Positions 1-11,100 of a stretch of 64,000 nt of DNA are shown piece by piece (positions within the stretch are counted from its first letter, which is position 1; the number at the start of each line of letters is the position of its first letter). This DNA comes from Thalassospiraceae bacterium LMO-JJ14. GTDB lineage: Bacteria; Pseudomonadota; Alphaproteobacteria; Rhodospirillales; Casp-alpha2. The notes below the pieces were generated by a model. The model was not told where the DNA came from, searched no databases, and saw only the letters and a list, made by a program, of their open reading frames with translations. The stretch spans positions 2,046,001 through 2,110,000 of the forward strand of contig CP134604.1 in assembly GCA_021555105.2 (NCBI GenBank), in the 5' to 3' direction. The translations under genes were made by a program, and so were the position numbers.

Positions 1-2
1 AC

Positions 3-3000
3 CAGAACGAAGAACGCGGCCTGAATTTTGATTTTCGCGAAGGGCAGTTCCGCGAGGACCGGGTCTTCGAAGATGTCAGCCGTCCAGAGGATGAAGAAGA
101 GATTCGCCGTGAGGGCGATTCAGAGGATAACGGCACCGAAGAACTGATTGTTCCGCCGCAAAAACCCGACGAAGAACCACCGACGATCCCGAGTGAAGTA
201 GACGACAATCCCGAAACGCCGGTTGCCCGCAATGCAGTGCTCGACGAAGACGATCTTGCTGGTGGTACTGATGGCGCTGGTCCGCGAGCGATCACGCAGC
301 CGCTGGTCATCGATTTCGGTGACGACGGTGCGGGGACAGTTCGTTTACAGATTCCAGAGGAATTGCGAGAAATTCAGGCAGGTCCGGATGGCACGACTCT
401 GGATGTGCAGTTGTCCGATGACGGATCGCAGGTGACGGCAGTCGATTCCGAAGGGCAGCCTGTCTTTACGGTCACCCTTAATCAGTCCGGCGGCAGCTTC
501 AGTTATACATTCGAACTGCAAGGGTCCATCAATCACGGCGATGCCGAGCAGATCGATTTCCCTATCGGTATCGCGGTCACCGACAGTGACGGAGACCTCG
601 CTGTCGGGCAATTCTCGGTCGGCGTGGTCGATGATGTGCCCGTTGCCCGTGACGATGAAACTTTACGGATGGAAGAGGGCGGCAATGCCGTCGGCACTGA
701 AAATGGTGCCGATAATCTGCTGGCCAATGATGAGGTGGGCGCCGATGGCGCCTTGATTTTCCAGTTCACTTACACCGACGAGAACGGTGAAGAACAAACG
801 GCGCGCGCCGGTGAAACTGTCGATACCGAAAACGGGACACTGACAGTCAGCGCCGACGGATCGTGGACATTCGAAGCAGATGAGCGGATCGATCATGACG
901 GCGGCGAGGTTGTGGCCGACAGTTTTACATATTCAATTGTCGATGCAGACGGAGACACCTCATCGGCCACGCAAACGATTGAAATTACCGATGATGGCCC
1001 GAAAGTCAGCTTCCCGCCGGGACAAGACGATTCCGACGGACAAGGTGATCTTGCGACCTTGTTCGAGGACGATATTGCCGGGGGTAATGCATCCGTGACG
1101 CAGGCGCTTTCCATCGACTTCGGTGCCGATGGCGAGGGCAGTGTCGCGCTCAGCGTGCCGCAGGAACTGGAAGACATGAACCTGACGGCGGACGGCCAGC
1201 CGGTGGAGTATGCATTGTCCGATGACGGACAGTCGATCATTGCCACGGCTGATGGCGAGCCGGTGTTTACGATGTCGCTTTCTGAAGAAGGCGGCGAGTT
1301 CAGCTACACTTTTGAACTCCAGGGGAATTTGGATCACCCGGATGCCGGATCGGATGTGCTTTCAAACCTGCCGTTTGGTCTTTCGGTGACGGATGGAGAT
1401 GGGTCGACAGCGACCGCAGAAATTAAGATCAACGTTGTCGACGATCAACCTGAAGCGGTCGGCGAAGCGACGCTTACAATGGAAGAAGGTAGCGGCACCA
1501 TCGGTTCGGATGAAGGTGGCGCAAACCTTCTGGCCAACGACGATGTGGGCGCCGACGGCGGCGAGATCACGTCGTTCACGTACACGGACGAGGCCGGCAA
1601 CGAGCAGACGGCGGATGCGGGTTCGACGGTGGACACCGAGAACGGCTCGCTGACGGTGAATGCCGACGGCTCCTGGTCGTTCACGGCCGACCCCAATACG
1701 GACCATTCCGATGGCGCGGTCACGGACGGCTTCACGTATACCATTACCGACGGCGACGGTGACACCTCCCAGGCGACACAACGCATCAACATTACTGACG
1801 ACGGGCCGGAAATCCCCAAGAACCCGCCCTCTGGTAACGATGACGGACCGGATCTGGGCCGGGCCGATCTGGTGGTCGACGAAGACGACATGGGCTCTGC
1901 GACGCAGGCGATTGAAGTGGACTTCGGCTCTGACGGGTTTGGCTCTGCGAGCCTGAGCATACCGCAGGAATTGCAGGACATGAACCTGACGTCGGGCGGC
2001 GAGGCGATCAGCTACGCCGTCAGTGACGACGGTCAGACGATCACGGCATCGACGCCGGACGGCGCAGCGGTGTTCACCGTAACGCTGGACGCGAATGCGG
2101 AGACGGGAGATCTATCTTACACGGTTAATCTGCAGGGCAACGTTGATCACGCCGAGAGCGGTGCGGGCGACGATCTGATGTCGAACCTGCCGGTGACGCT
2201 GACGGTGACCGACGGTGACGGCACGGAAGCGAGCACCAATCTTGAGATCGGCATCCGGGACAATAATCCGGCAGCCACGGACGACGCGGCGGTGAGCCTC
2301 GACGAAGGAGGCGCCAACCTGAGCGTCAACGCGGAGAACGGTCTGCTCAGTAACGACGATGTGGGTGCGGACGGCGGCCAGATCACGTCGTTCACGTACA
2401 TGGATGAGACCGGCAACGAACAGACGGCGGACGCCGGGTCGACGGTCGACACCGAGCACGGGACGTTGACGGTAAACGCGGATGGGTCGTGGAACTTCGA
2501 GAGCGACGCCATTGTCGATCATTCGGACGGAGCGGTCTCTGACGTCTTCACCTACACCATCACCGATGGGGATGGGGACACGGCGACGGCCAGCCAGTCG
2601 ATCAATATCACTGACGAAGGTCCGAAGATCGTGCCACCGGATGGCGAGCCGGGCACGGACGGTTACTCGATTACGCTGGACGAAGGCAATCTGGGCGAAA
2701 GGACGGCGACGCTCAGCGGGCAGATACTGAATATCGACTTCGGGGCAGATGGCGAGGGTAGTGTTGCACTTTCGATCCCGCAGAAACTCGAGGACATGAA
2801 CCTGACGGCGGATAGTGAGCCGGTGACGTTTACGGTAAGCGAGGACGGTCAGAGCATTACCGGCACGACGCCGGACGGCAACCCGGTGATGATGATCACG
2901 CTATACGAGGACGGCGGGAATTATTCCTACAGTGTTGAGCTTAGCGACAACCTGGATCACACCGGCGTCAACGGTGAGACGATCTCCGATATTCCCGTAA

Positions 3001-6000
3001 CCCTGACAGTCACGGACGGCGATGGGGATACGGCTTCAACATCTTTGAACGTTAACGTCATCGATGACGCACCTGAGGCCGTTGATGACGGGACCTTTAA
3101 CGTCGCTGACGGCGGGGTGGAAATCGGCACCGATAACGGTGCGGATAACCTGCTCTCGAATGACGATCTGGGCGCCGATGGGGCCGAGATCACGTCCTTC
3201 ACCTATACAGACGAGAACGGTGTGACGCAGATCGCGGATGCCGGGTCGACAGTCGATACGCAACAGGGGCAGCTGACCGTGAACGCGGACGGGACCTGGT
3301 CTTTCGAGAGTGATGACCAGATCGAAAGTGCCGACGGTTCGCCGGTCATGGATAACTTCTCTTACACGATCACGGACGGTGATGGGGATACGTCAACGGC
3401 GAACGTAACTATCAATGTATCCGACGGGACGTCCGAGCCGCCTGAACTGGTCGTCGGCGATGCGGAAGGTTACGAAGACTACGCCATTACGCTGGATATC
3501 GATGCCGGCCTGTCGGATGCCGACGGTTCGGAAAGCCTTTCGATCACGATTACGGGTGTGCCGGAAGGCGCATCGTTGTCGGCCGGGACGGATAATGGTG
3601 ACGGCACCTGGACGCTTGAAGAGGGTGATCTGGACAGCCTGACCGTTACGCCGCCCACGGATTCCGATGCCGACTTTGATCTTTCGGTGTCCGTGACGTC
3701 GACGGAAAGTGCGACTGGAGAGACCTCGACGGTAACGGACTCGATTTCAGTCAAGGTCGATGCCGTGGCCGACGACACAACGGTCGGCGGCAGTGCCGAA
3801 GCCGAAGGTATCGGCAGCGGCGGTCATGCAGTCACCGTCAACTTAAATGCCAGGTTCGGCGATTACGAAGACGGCTCGGAAAGCCACTTTGTGCTCGTTG
3901 AAGTTCCGGAAGGCTGGGACGCCCCAGAAGGCTCGACGATTGTGAATGGCAGCGATTTCGACAGCCTGCCGGACAAGCAGTTCATCAAGATCGAGGTCGA
4001 CAATGCCGATCTTGCCGATAACGACGGCTCCGCGCAGGTTTTGGTAACCTTCCAGGTTCCGGATGACCAGGCTTCGGGGGATATCAACTTCGATGTCTAT
4101 TCCGGTGCGGTAGAAACGCCGGAAGATGGTGAAATCACGCTGGATAACAATACCAGCTTCAGCGGTGCGCAGGTTACGGCAAGCTACGAGAACGGTGCGC
4201 CAACGGTGGAAGCCGGCGAGGTTCGCCTGGATGAAAACAATCTGGGTAACGGCACGACATCCGCGAGCGGTGATATCAACATTGATTTCGGTGCCGATGG
4301 CGAAGGCACTGTGACGATCGGTGTTCCGGCGGAACTGCAGTATATGCGCCTGACCTCGGGTGGCGAGGAGATCACCTTTACCGTATCCGAAGACGGCCAG
4401 TCGATCACCGGTTCGACGCCGGACGGCAGCCCGGTGATGACGATCACGCTGAACGAGGACGGTGGCGATTATTCCTATACCGTCGAGCTTCAGGCGCCGG
4501 TGGACCATGATGGCGCCATTGGCGATTTGATCAATGACATGCCGGTAACGCTGACCGTTACCGACGGTAACGGCGAGTCCACGGAAACCACCCTGAACAT
4601 CGATATCGCCGATGCGGCGCCGGAAGCGGTCGATGACGGGACGTTCAATGTCACGGATGGCGGGGTGGAAATCGGCACCGGTAACGGTGCGGATAACCTG
4701 CTCTCGAATGACGATCTGGGCGCCGATGGGGCCGAGATCACGTCCTTTACCTATGCCGACGAGAACGGTGAGACGCAGACCGCGGATGCCGGTCAGACCG
4801 TTGATACGAAGCAGGGGACGCTGACCGTCAACGCCGACGGGACCTGGTCATTCGAAAGCGACGAGCAGATGGAAAGTGCTGACGGTTCGCCGGTCATGGA
4901 CAGCTTCACCTACACGATCACGGACGGTGATGGGGATACGTCTTCGGCCACTGTTTCGATCAATGTGACAGATGGCACGGCGCAGGAACCGGAACTCGTC
5001 GTCGGCGATGCGGAAGGTTATGAAGACAACGCCATTCCGCTGAACATCGATGCGAGCCTGACGGACACCGACGGTTCGGAAAGCCTGTCGATCACGATTT
5101 CCGGCGTGCCGGATGGGGCGACGCTGTCGGCCGGGACGGACAACGGTGACGGCACCTGGACGCTTGAAGAGGGTGATCTGGACGGTCTGACCGTCACGCC
5201 GCCAACGGATTCCGATGTCGATTTCGATCTTTCGGTGTCTGTGACCTCGACGGAAGCATCGACCGGTGACAACAGTACCGTCGAATCGACGTTCACGGTC
5301 GAAGTCGATGCCGTTGCCGATGACGTGGGAGTGTCCGCGGAGATCAAGGCGACCATCGTGCCGGGCGAAGGTGACAGCGGCGAGCCGGAAACGGTCAAGA
5401 TCGGAATCGACAACTACGATGAAGGGGATGCTGGCTTTACCGTGTCCGGCCGTACACTTGATAGTAACGGCAACCTCTCCGAAGGGTCGACTGACAATAT
5501 CAGCGTTAAATCCAGCGGTTATCCGACCGGGTTCGGTGTGAAAGGCGATGCTTCCAATGGTGCCGACAGCGAAATCGGCTACGAGGACGGCGAGTCCGAG
5601 CAGGTCGTGATCGACTTCGATAGCGATGTATCCGAAGCCAACGTCACCATCGCATGGCAAAATCCGAATGAGGATTGTCGAATCACGCTGTATCGCGACG
5701 GGGAGCCTGTCGGCGAAGTTGTGATCGAGGGGGGCACCGACGGCGTCGACAGCCTTGGTACGTTCAAGGCGGACGATGGCGGATTATTCGACCAGATCGT
5801 CTTCGAGGCGACGGGTGAAAACAGCGATTTCCTGGTGCACGAAATCTCGTTCGAGGTTGCCCCGCCAGCACCGGATCCTGTCTGCGAGGTGGTGATAGAC
5901 GTATCTGCCACGTTCGGGGACTACGAGGATGGATCCGAAAAGCACTTTGTCTTCGTTGAGGTGCCGGAAGGGATGACGCCGACCGACGAGAATGCCCAGA

Positions 6001-7982
6001 CCGTCGAAGGTAACGCCGACAATGGGCTGCCGGACGGGCAAACCTTCGTCGTGGTGCAGGTTGATGCCGCCGACATTCAGGCAGGCAACGGTTCCGTGAC
6101 TCTCCCGGTGTCATTCACGGGACCTGTCCCCGAGGACGGTGACAGCATCGACGCAAACGTGTTTGCAGGCGCGGTCGAGACAAACCTGGACGGCGGCGAA
6201 ATCACCTTCGACAATAACATGACGTTGAAGGGCACTACGGTGTCCGCTGATACGGGCGACATCACCGTTTCATATCCGGAAATGGACATCGACGATGCAT
6301 CGGGCCTCGAGGATACGGCGATCCCGTTGGACCTGAACATCAGCCTGACGGATACGGATGGTTCGGAAAGCATGTCCGTTACCATTTCCGATGTGCCGGA
6401 GGGCGCGATGCTTTCGGCCGGTAAGGATAACGGTGACGGCACCTGGACGCTGAAAGAAGGCGATCTGGAGAGCCTGACCATCACCCCGCCGCATGATTCC
6501 GATGTCGATTTCTATCTCAAGGTGGATGTTGCAGTCACAGAAAGCACCACTGGAGAAACCAAGACATTCTCCGAAGACGTCAAGGTTGAGGTTGTTGCTG
6601 ATGCCGATGCGCCGACACTGGATGCAAGCCTTTCCGTCAGTGAGGATGGCGGAAATGATGGAGGTGATACAGTAGGTAAAGGGCAGCACAATAACCGCGG
6701 CCACGGAAATAACGTCGATGGTGTTGACGATGATAACCCGGGCCAGGGTGGCGGCGGACCAAATGCACACAAGGAAGGCGATAACTTCGATGAAGATGAA
6801 GGCCAGCGTGGCGGGGACGGTGGGGCAGGTTCCTGGCGCGGCGATGGCAACGGCTCCGGTAAGCATCACTCAGGCTCTGGTGTCGGCAAGGGGCATTCGC
6901 AAGCCGCTGGAGATGATCAGCACGCCGGCGGGGGCGATGATGGCTCCACGACATACGACCTGGATATCGAAAGCGCACTCAGTGATATCGACGGCTCCGA
7001 AAGTCTGACCATTACACTTGGTCCGGTACCATCAGGCGTCAGTTTCTCGGCCGGGACCGATAATGGCGATGGCACATGGTCACTTGAAAGCAGTGATTTG
7101 CAGGATCTTCAGATGACCGTCGATGCAGGTGTGAACGAGGACTTTGACCTGCCGATAGTCGCTGCTTCAACGGAAGCGGAGAACGGTGACAGTGAATCAG
7201 TCAACATGAGCCTCAATGTTGAACTGCCAGAAGATCATGGCACGCCGGTTGAGCAACATGACAATCCTGATCATGGGACAGGACACGGGACCGGGCATGG
7301 CACTGGCCATAATACGGGGCATGATACTTCTCATGGAAAGGACGGGAACACCAGCCATGGCAAGGGTGGCGATACCGAACACGACAGGGGCGAGAAAACC
7401 AGCCACGGCAAAGGCGGTGATACTGATCATGGAAGAGATCATGACAGGGGCCACGGCAAGGGTGGCGATACCGACCACGGCAGGGATGGTAAAACCAGCC
7501 ACGGCAAAGGCGGTGACACGGATCATGGAAGAGATCATGACAAGGGCCACGGCAAGGCCGACGATACCAGCCATGGCGGTCAGCATGGGAACAACGGCTT
7601 CGGCAATGGCGACCAGGATGCCCCGGGGGGCTCTATCGATCACAATAATGCGGAAAATGCCGGGGGTGGCGATGGTGACCGTCTGATGGCGGCGTTGGAA
7701 AAATTTTCCAATTCCGAACCGTTAAATGATGGCGGTGGTGGCGATACATTCCGGAATGTCGGTGCCGGTCGCGGTGGGGGCGGCGATGAGGGTAACTGGT
7801 TCGACGAACAGCAGCAGGCCGCAGTTGATGACGATATCTTCGGTAAGACCGAACTAGAGCAGAAAGAAGAAGAGGACCAGAAAGCTGAAGAAGCCCAACG
7901 TGAAGAAGAAGAGGGCGGTATGCAGATCCCGGTCGAAGACAATGGCGGCGAGGCGGATTTCGAGGACCATAGTCTGGTCTGA
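3..7982 (+). CDS. Giant acidic repeat protein with T1SS-143-like and cadherin/VCBS-like modules (5' partial), probable surface adhesin
   Basis: The reading frame is open from the left edge, so the start lies outside the window. The GTG at 237 is internal to the frame. The first ~75 codons are an acidic, Pro-rich linker. Five modules of the T1SS-143 type follow (openings near 237, 1057, 1870, 2670 and 4210, signature LDEDDL or LDENNL then IDFGADGEGS). Each is paired with a VCBS/cadherin-like module (NLLSNDDLGADG, LTVNADGTWSFES, YTITDGDGDTS). Four modules with the signature GVPEGASLSAGTDNGDGTW lie near 3550, 5100, 6390 and 7020, and two with FGDYEDGSE near 3855 and 5915. A Gly/Asp/His-rich insertion (about 6645-6950) and a His/Gly repeat tail (about 7236-7590) follow. 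The C-terminus is Glu-rich and ends DFEDHSLV. I saw no RTX nonapeptides. These families are typical of type I secreted adhesins; surface adhesion is inferred. Confidence 0.85.
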   Translation, partial: QNEERGLNFDFREGQFREDRVFEDVSRPEDEEEIRREGDSEDNGTEELIVPPQKPDEEPPTIPSEVDDNPETPVARNAVLDEDDLAGGTDGAGPRAITQPLVIDFGDDGAGTVRLQIPEELREIQAGPDGTTLDVQLSDDGSQVTAVDSEGQPVFTVTLNQSGGSFSYTFELQGSINHGDAEQIDFPIGIAVTDSDGDLAVGQFSVGVVDDVPVARDDETLRMEEGGNAVGTENGADNLLANDEVGADGALIFQFTYTDENGEEQTARAGETVDTENGTLTVSADGSWTFEADERIDHDGGEVVADSFTYSIVDADGDTSSATQTIEITDDGPKVSFPPGQDDSDGQGDLATLFEDDIAGGNASVTQALSIDFGADGEGSVALSVPQELEDMNLTADGQPVEYALSDDGQSIIATADGEPVFTMSLSEEGGEFSYTFELQGNLDHPDAGSDVLSNLPFGLSVTDGDGSTATAEIKINVVDDQPEAVGEATLTMEEGSGTIGSDEGGANLLANDDVGADGGEITSFTYTDEAGNEQTADAGSTVDTENGSLTVNADGSWSFTADPNTDHSDGAVTDGFTYTITDGDGDTSQATQRINITDDGPEIPKNPPSGNDDGPDLGRADLVVDEDDMGSATQAIEVDFGSDGFGSASLSIPQELQDMNLTSGGEAISYAVSDDGQTITASTPDGAAVFTVTLDANAETGDLSYTVNLQGNVDHAESGAGDDLMSNLPVTLTVTDGDGTEASTNLEIGIRDNNPAATDDAAVSLDEGGANLSVNAENGLLSNDDVGADGGQITSFTYMDETGNEQTADAGSTVDTEHGTLTVNADGSWNFESDAIVDHSDGAVSDVFTYTITDGDGDTATASQSINITDEGPKIVPPDGEPGTDGYSITLDEGNLGERTATLSGQILNIDFGADGEGSVALSIPQKLEDMNLTADSEPVTFTVSEDGQSITGTTPDGNPVMMITLYEDGGNYSYSVELSDNLDHTGVNGETISDIPVTLTVTDGDGDTASTSLNVNVIDDAPEAVDDGTFNVADGGVEIGTDNGADNLLSNDDLGADGAEITSFTYTDENGVTQIADAGSTVDTQQGQLTVNADGTWSFESDDQIESADGSPVMDNFSYTITDGDGDTSTANVTINVSDGTSEPPELVVGDAEGYEDYAITLDIDAGLSDADGSESLSITITGVPEGASLSAGTDNGDGTWTLEEGDLDSLTVTPPTDSDADFDLSVSVTSTESATGETSTVTDSISVKVDAVADDTTVGGSAEAEGIGSGGHAVTVNLNARFGDYEDGSESHFVLVEVPEGWDAPEGSTIVNGSDFDSLPDKQFIKIEVDNADLADNDGSAQVLVTFQVPDDQASGDINFDVYSGAVETPEDGEITLDNNTSFSGAQVTASYENGAPTVEAGEVRLDENNLGNGTTSASGDINIDFGADGEGTVTIGVPAELQYMRLTSGGEEITFTVSEDGQSITGSTPDGSPVMTITLNEDGGDYSYTVELQAPVDHDGAIGDLINDMPVTLTVTDGNGESTETTLNIDIADAAPEAVDDGTFNVTDGGVEIGTGNGADNLLSNDDLGADGAEITSFTYADENGETQTADAGQTVDTKQGTLTVNADGTWSFESDEQMESADGSPVMDSFTYTITDGDGDTSSATVSINVTDGTAQEPELVVGDAEGYEDNAIPLNIDASLTDTDGSESLSITISGVPDGATLSAGTDNGDGTWTLEEGDLDGLTVTPPTDSDVDFDLSVSVTSTEASTGDNSTVESTFTVEVDAVADDVGVSAEIKATIVPGEGDSGEPETVKIGIDNYDEGDAGFTVSGRTLDSNGNLSEGSTDNISVKSSGYPTGFGVKGDASNGADSEIGYEDGESEQVVIDFDSDVSEANVTIAWQNPNEDCRITLYRDGEPVGEVVIEGGTDGVDSLGTFKADDGGLFDQIVFEATGENSDFLVHEISFEVAPPAPDPVCEVVIDVSATFGDYEDGSEKHFVFVEVPEGMTPTDENAQTVEGNADNGLPDGQTFVVVQVDAADIQAGNGSVTLPVSFTGPVPEDGDSIDANVFAGAVETNLDGGEITFDNNMTLKGTTVSADTGDITVSYPEMDIDDASGLEDTAIPLDLNISLTDTDGSESMSVTISDVPEGAMLSAGKDNGDGTWTLKEGDLESLTITPPHDSDVDFYLKVDVAVTESTTGETKTFSEDVKVEVVADADAPTLDASLSVSEDGGNDGGDTVGKGQHNNRGHGNNVDGVDDDNPGQGGGGPNAHKEGDNFDEDEGQRGGDGGAGSWRGDGNGSGKHHSGSGVGKGHSQAAGDDQHAGGGDDGSTTYDLDIESALSDIDGSESLTITLGPVPSGVSFSAGTDNGDGTWSLESSDLQDLQMTVDAGVNEDFDLPIVAASTEAENGDSESVNMSLNVELPEDHGTPVEQHDNPDHGTGHGTGHGTGHNTGHDTSHGKDGNTSHGKGGDTEHDRGEKTSHGKGGDTDHGRDHDRGHGKGGDTDHGRDGKTSHGKGGDTDHGRDHDKGHGKADDTSHGGQHGNNGFGNGDQDAPGGSIDHNNAENAGGGDGDRLMAALEKFSNSEPLNDGGGGDTFRNVGAGRGGGGDEGNWFDEQQQAAVDDDIFGKTELEQKEEEDQKAEEAQREEEEGGMQIPVEDNGGEADFEDHSLV
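7236..7590 (+). repeat. His/Gly-rich coding repeat with a 96-bp tandem period
   Basis: This part of the giant acidic protein reads as GHGTGHGTGHNTGHDTSHGK and then repeats of SHGKGGDTDHGRD type. At DNA level a unit of about 67 bp starting AAAACCAGCC at 7395 recurs almost unchanged at 7491, a period of 96 bp or 32 codons. The regular histidines and acidic residues could bind divalent metal, which is an inference from composition only. Confidence 0.8.
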
Positions 7983-8100
7983 TCAGCGAATACCAGACAT
8001 CAAACGAAATGCGCCCTTTAATTGGAACGCCTTTTTTGTAAGGGCACAAATATTGCCGGGCTGGACTGCTTCAGGATTGCGGCTGATTTCCCAGAGCGCT

Positions 8101-11100
8101 TTACGGTACGTCGATATGTATGGTTTCAACCGTCTGGTTGCCGTCACTGTCGGTAATCGTGACGTTGAAGCTGTCGTCGGCATTGGTTGTATTGATGTAT
8201 TCGAAGCTGCCGTCGCTATCAAGATTAAGCGTGCCGTTGGCCGCAGAACTGACGCTATAACTGAGGGTGTCGTTGCTGTCGGCATCGGCACCAAGGATCA
8301 GGCCTTTGTAGGACGCGCCGGCGGAGATGCTGATGTTGTGTAGATTCTCGTGCGTGCCGCCGATGATCGATCCGTCATGGTCGTTCCCGGATTGATCCGT
8401 TGCTATGTGTCCGACACCTTCATCAAAGGTCCAGTATCCGGCCAGTCCCTGCTCAGCTCCATTGAGCTGTTTATCATAGGTGTTGGTAATTTCAGTTGCC
8501 GTGCGCACGTCGTTCCAGACCCGGACTTCTGCTATGGAACCATTGAAATATTGGCCGAAGACACTTTTCCCGATGCTTGCTACACCGCTTGTCACGTCAA
8601 TGCTTGTCGTGCCGGTTTTATCAAGTGAGCCATCAACATAAAGGCTTATGGTGCCATTCATGCCGCCTGTGAAGGATGCGGCGACATGATGCCATGAGCC
8701 GTCGGCGACGGTGGCGTTGCTCATGGTCCCAACCGAACCTGGGTTGTGCAAAGCAATTTTTCCGCCTGTGATGAAGAACAAACTACTGGCTTCAGTATCG
8801 GTATTGTCGCCAGCAGCAAAAACGTACTGATTGTTGGTCACGTCACTGGTTTTGATCCAGGCTTCATAAGTGAAGGCGTTGGTTCCCGGTAACAAATTGG
8901 CATCGGATCCTAAATCGACGTAATCGTTAGAGCCATCCAGTGTGATTGCATAATTCGTCGGCAATGTCGGGTCCTGGCCGACACGAATAGAAACCGTTTC
9001 CTGCTCGGTTTCGGCGCCGGCGGCGCGGAGCGTAAAGGCGTCGGTGCCTGAGTAGCCTGCATTCGGGACGTAATTCCAGACGCCGGTTGTGCTATCTATT
9101 GTTACGGTGCCGTTTCCAGCGGCCGTCTGAACTGTATACGTTGCCGATGTATTGGTGTCGCTCGCGGTAAGCTGTCCGGTGGCGATGGTATCTTCGCTGA
9201 TACGCATGCTGTTGGTGCTGATGTCCGGTGTCACGTCGACAATTGACGCACCGTTATTCAGCGTCAGATCATTACTGCCGGCATAATCGTTCACGGCACC
9301 GGAACCGTTATCGCTGCCGCGCCAGTAGGCGTTGAGACCGGTCTCGGAACCGTTGAGTTCCTGGTTCATGTATTGCTGAATTTGTGCGGTCGTAAGATCC
9401 GTGCCCCAAATACTGACCTCGGCCATGTCGCCGTTAAAGTTCCGGCTCGACCCACCGTCGCCAAGGGTGATTGCGCTGGCTGTTGTGTTGATCGTCACGT
9501 CCAGCTCATCGTCATCGTAAAGCGCCGTGACAGTGCGTAATTGCACACCATCCTGATAGACCCTGAGATCACGTAGCTTGTTACTACCCGACGGTAGCAC
9601 CATTGTATAATGATGCCATTGTCCATCGTCGGTTGCAGTTTCCGGGAGGAAGGTGATAGCGGCGCCACCGATATCGATAGAAACACCCTTTCCGCCCTCA
9701 AGGCTGCTGCCCGGTTGGTCCCAACCATTCAGCCCGAAAATCAGGTTCAATCCTGATCCGCCACCGCCATAGGATACCATCGACTGTGCGCTGTCGCTGG
9801 AGGTTTTGGCCCACAGCATTATGGTTCTGGCTGCTGCACCACTGGGGCCGAGGGTCGTTGTCGCCGTCGAGGCGCTATCGTTGGTGCCGTCAAAATGTAA
9901 TGCCTTGTCTAGGAAGCTGACGGATATGCCGCCACCAGCACCGCTGTCAACAACCTTGGCGCCGTTCGTCAATGTGCCGTCGTTGCTGTTTTCCCTGTTG
10001 CCGCTGCCGCCGTCGGTCATGGTAAAAGCACTGTCGCGAACCGTGTTTCCGCTGACGTCGTCGAATGTATACTGCGTCAGCAAGTTAGTCGTGTCGTAGT
10101 CGTAGGACCGAGACATGCCATCGCGAATTTCGGCTTCAGTGCGGGCGTCGCCCCAGACACGAACGTTGTCGAGTTGTCCGTTGAAATGCTGCAGCGGTGA
10201 GTTGGCACCTTCCTGATATGCGCCGATCGTCAACGGGTTGCTGTTCAATGTTGGTGTGCCGGTGATTCCGGTGGCAGAGGCTTCAAGGATGCCATCCACA
10301 TAGAGTTTCATGGACGAACCGTCGTAGACCCAAGCACCGTGATGCCAGACGCCGTCATTGACATTCGATGTCGATGTTATGCCGTTTGTGCTCAGACCGT
10401 TGGTGGCGGTTGCCAGCTTGCCCTGATAAATAGCCATCGAATAACCGTTCAGGGAGGTGTTTACACCCTTGGAAACAATCCGCCCCGCCTGCAATTCGTC
10501 GCTGCTGCCGTGGGCCGATGTCTTGAACCAGGCTTCGAGGGTCCATGTTGTCGTATTTAGCGCGGCGTCATGGGCGACGGTAACGTAATCGTTCGTGCCA
10601 TCCAGTTGCAGCACATCGCCGGTCGGGCCGGTGGCGGCGACGCCGGGGTCGTTCCCGTTGTCGATGATCTGCGCGTCGTTCCCGTTGTCGGCCATGTCGC
10701 GGACAACGCCGTTCTCGATATCCTCAAAAGTGTAATAGGCGACGAGGCTGTCCTCGGAACCGGTCAGAGTCGTGTTGAAGTTGGCCTTGATCTCGTCGCC
10801 GGTCCGTGCGTCGTTCCAGATGCGGACGTCGGCGACGGCGCCGTGCATCGGGCTTTCGTTCGACCAGTTAGATTGTCCGATGTAGTTATTGGTGCGGACC
10901 ACGTCCTGCGCGACCTGCTGGCCGGTGGTCGTCTTGACCAGTTCGCCGTTAATATAGAGGTGTCCGTTTCCGTCGCCGTCGTTGACACCCGCGACGTGCA
11001 CCCATTCGCCGGTCGGCGCCGTCGTGTCGGATTTGACAGAACTGCTTGTTGAGCCATTGCGCGTATCGAATGAGAAAACATCCGAACCCGGATCGATGGC

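Noticed and set aside
7236-7590. CRISPR-like spacing of repeats
   Set aside because: The repeats are in frame within a coding sequence, and the intervening sequence is also repetitive rather than unique.
3-7982. RTX calcium-binding nonapeptide repeats
   Set aside because: Gly/Asp-rich segments exist, but I could not find the GGxGxDxxx pattern in series, so neither giant protein is called an RTX protein.
8013-8045. Inverted repeat GCCCTT/AAGGGC between the two giant genes as a terminator
   Set aside because: Only 6 bp with a 21-base loop; too weak to call, although a bidirectional terminator would be expected here.
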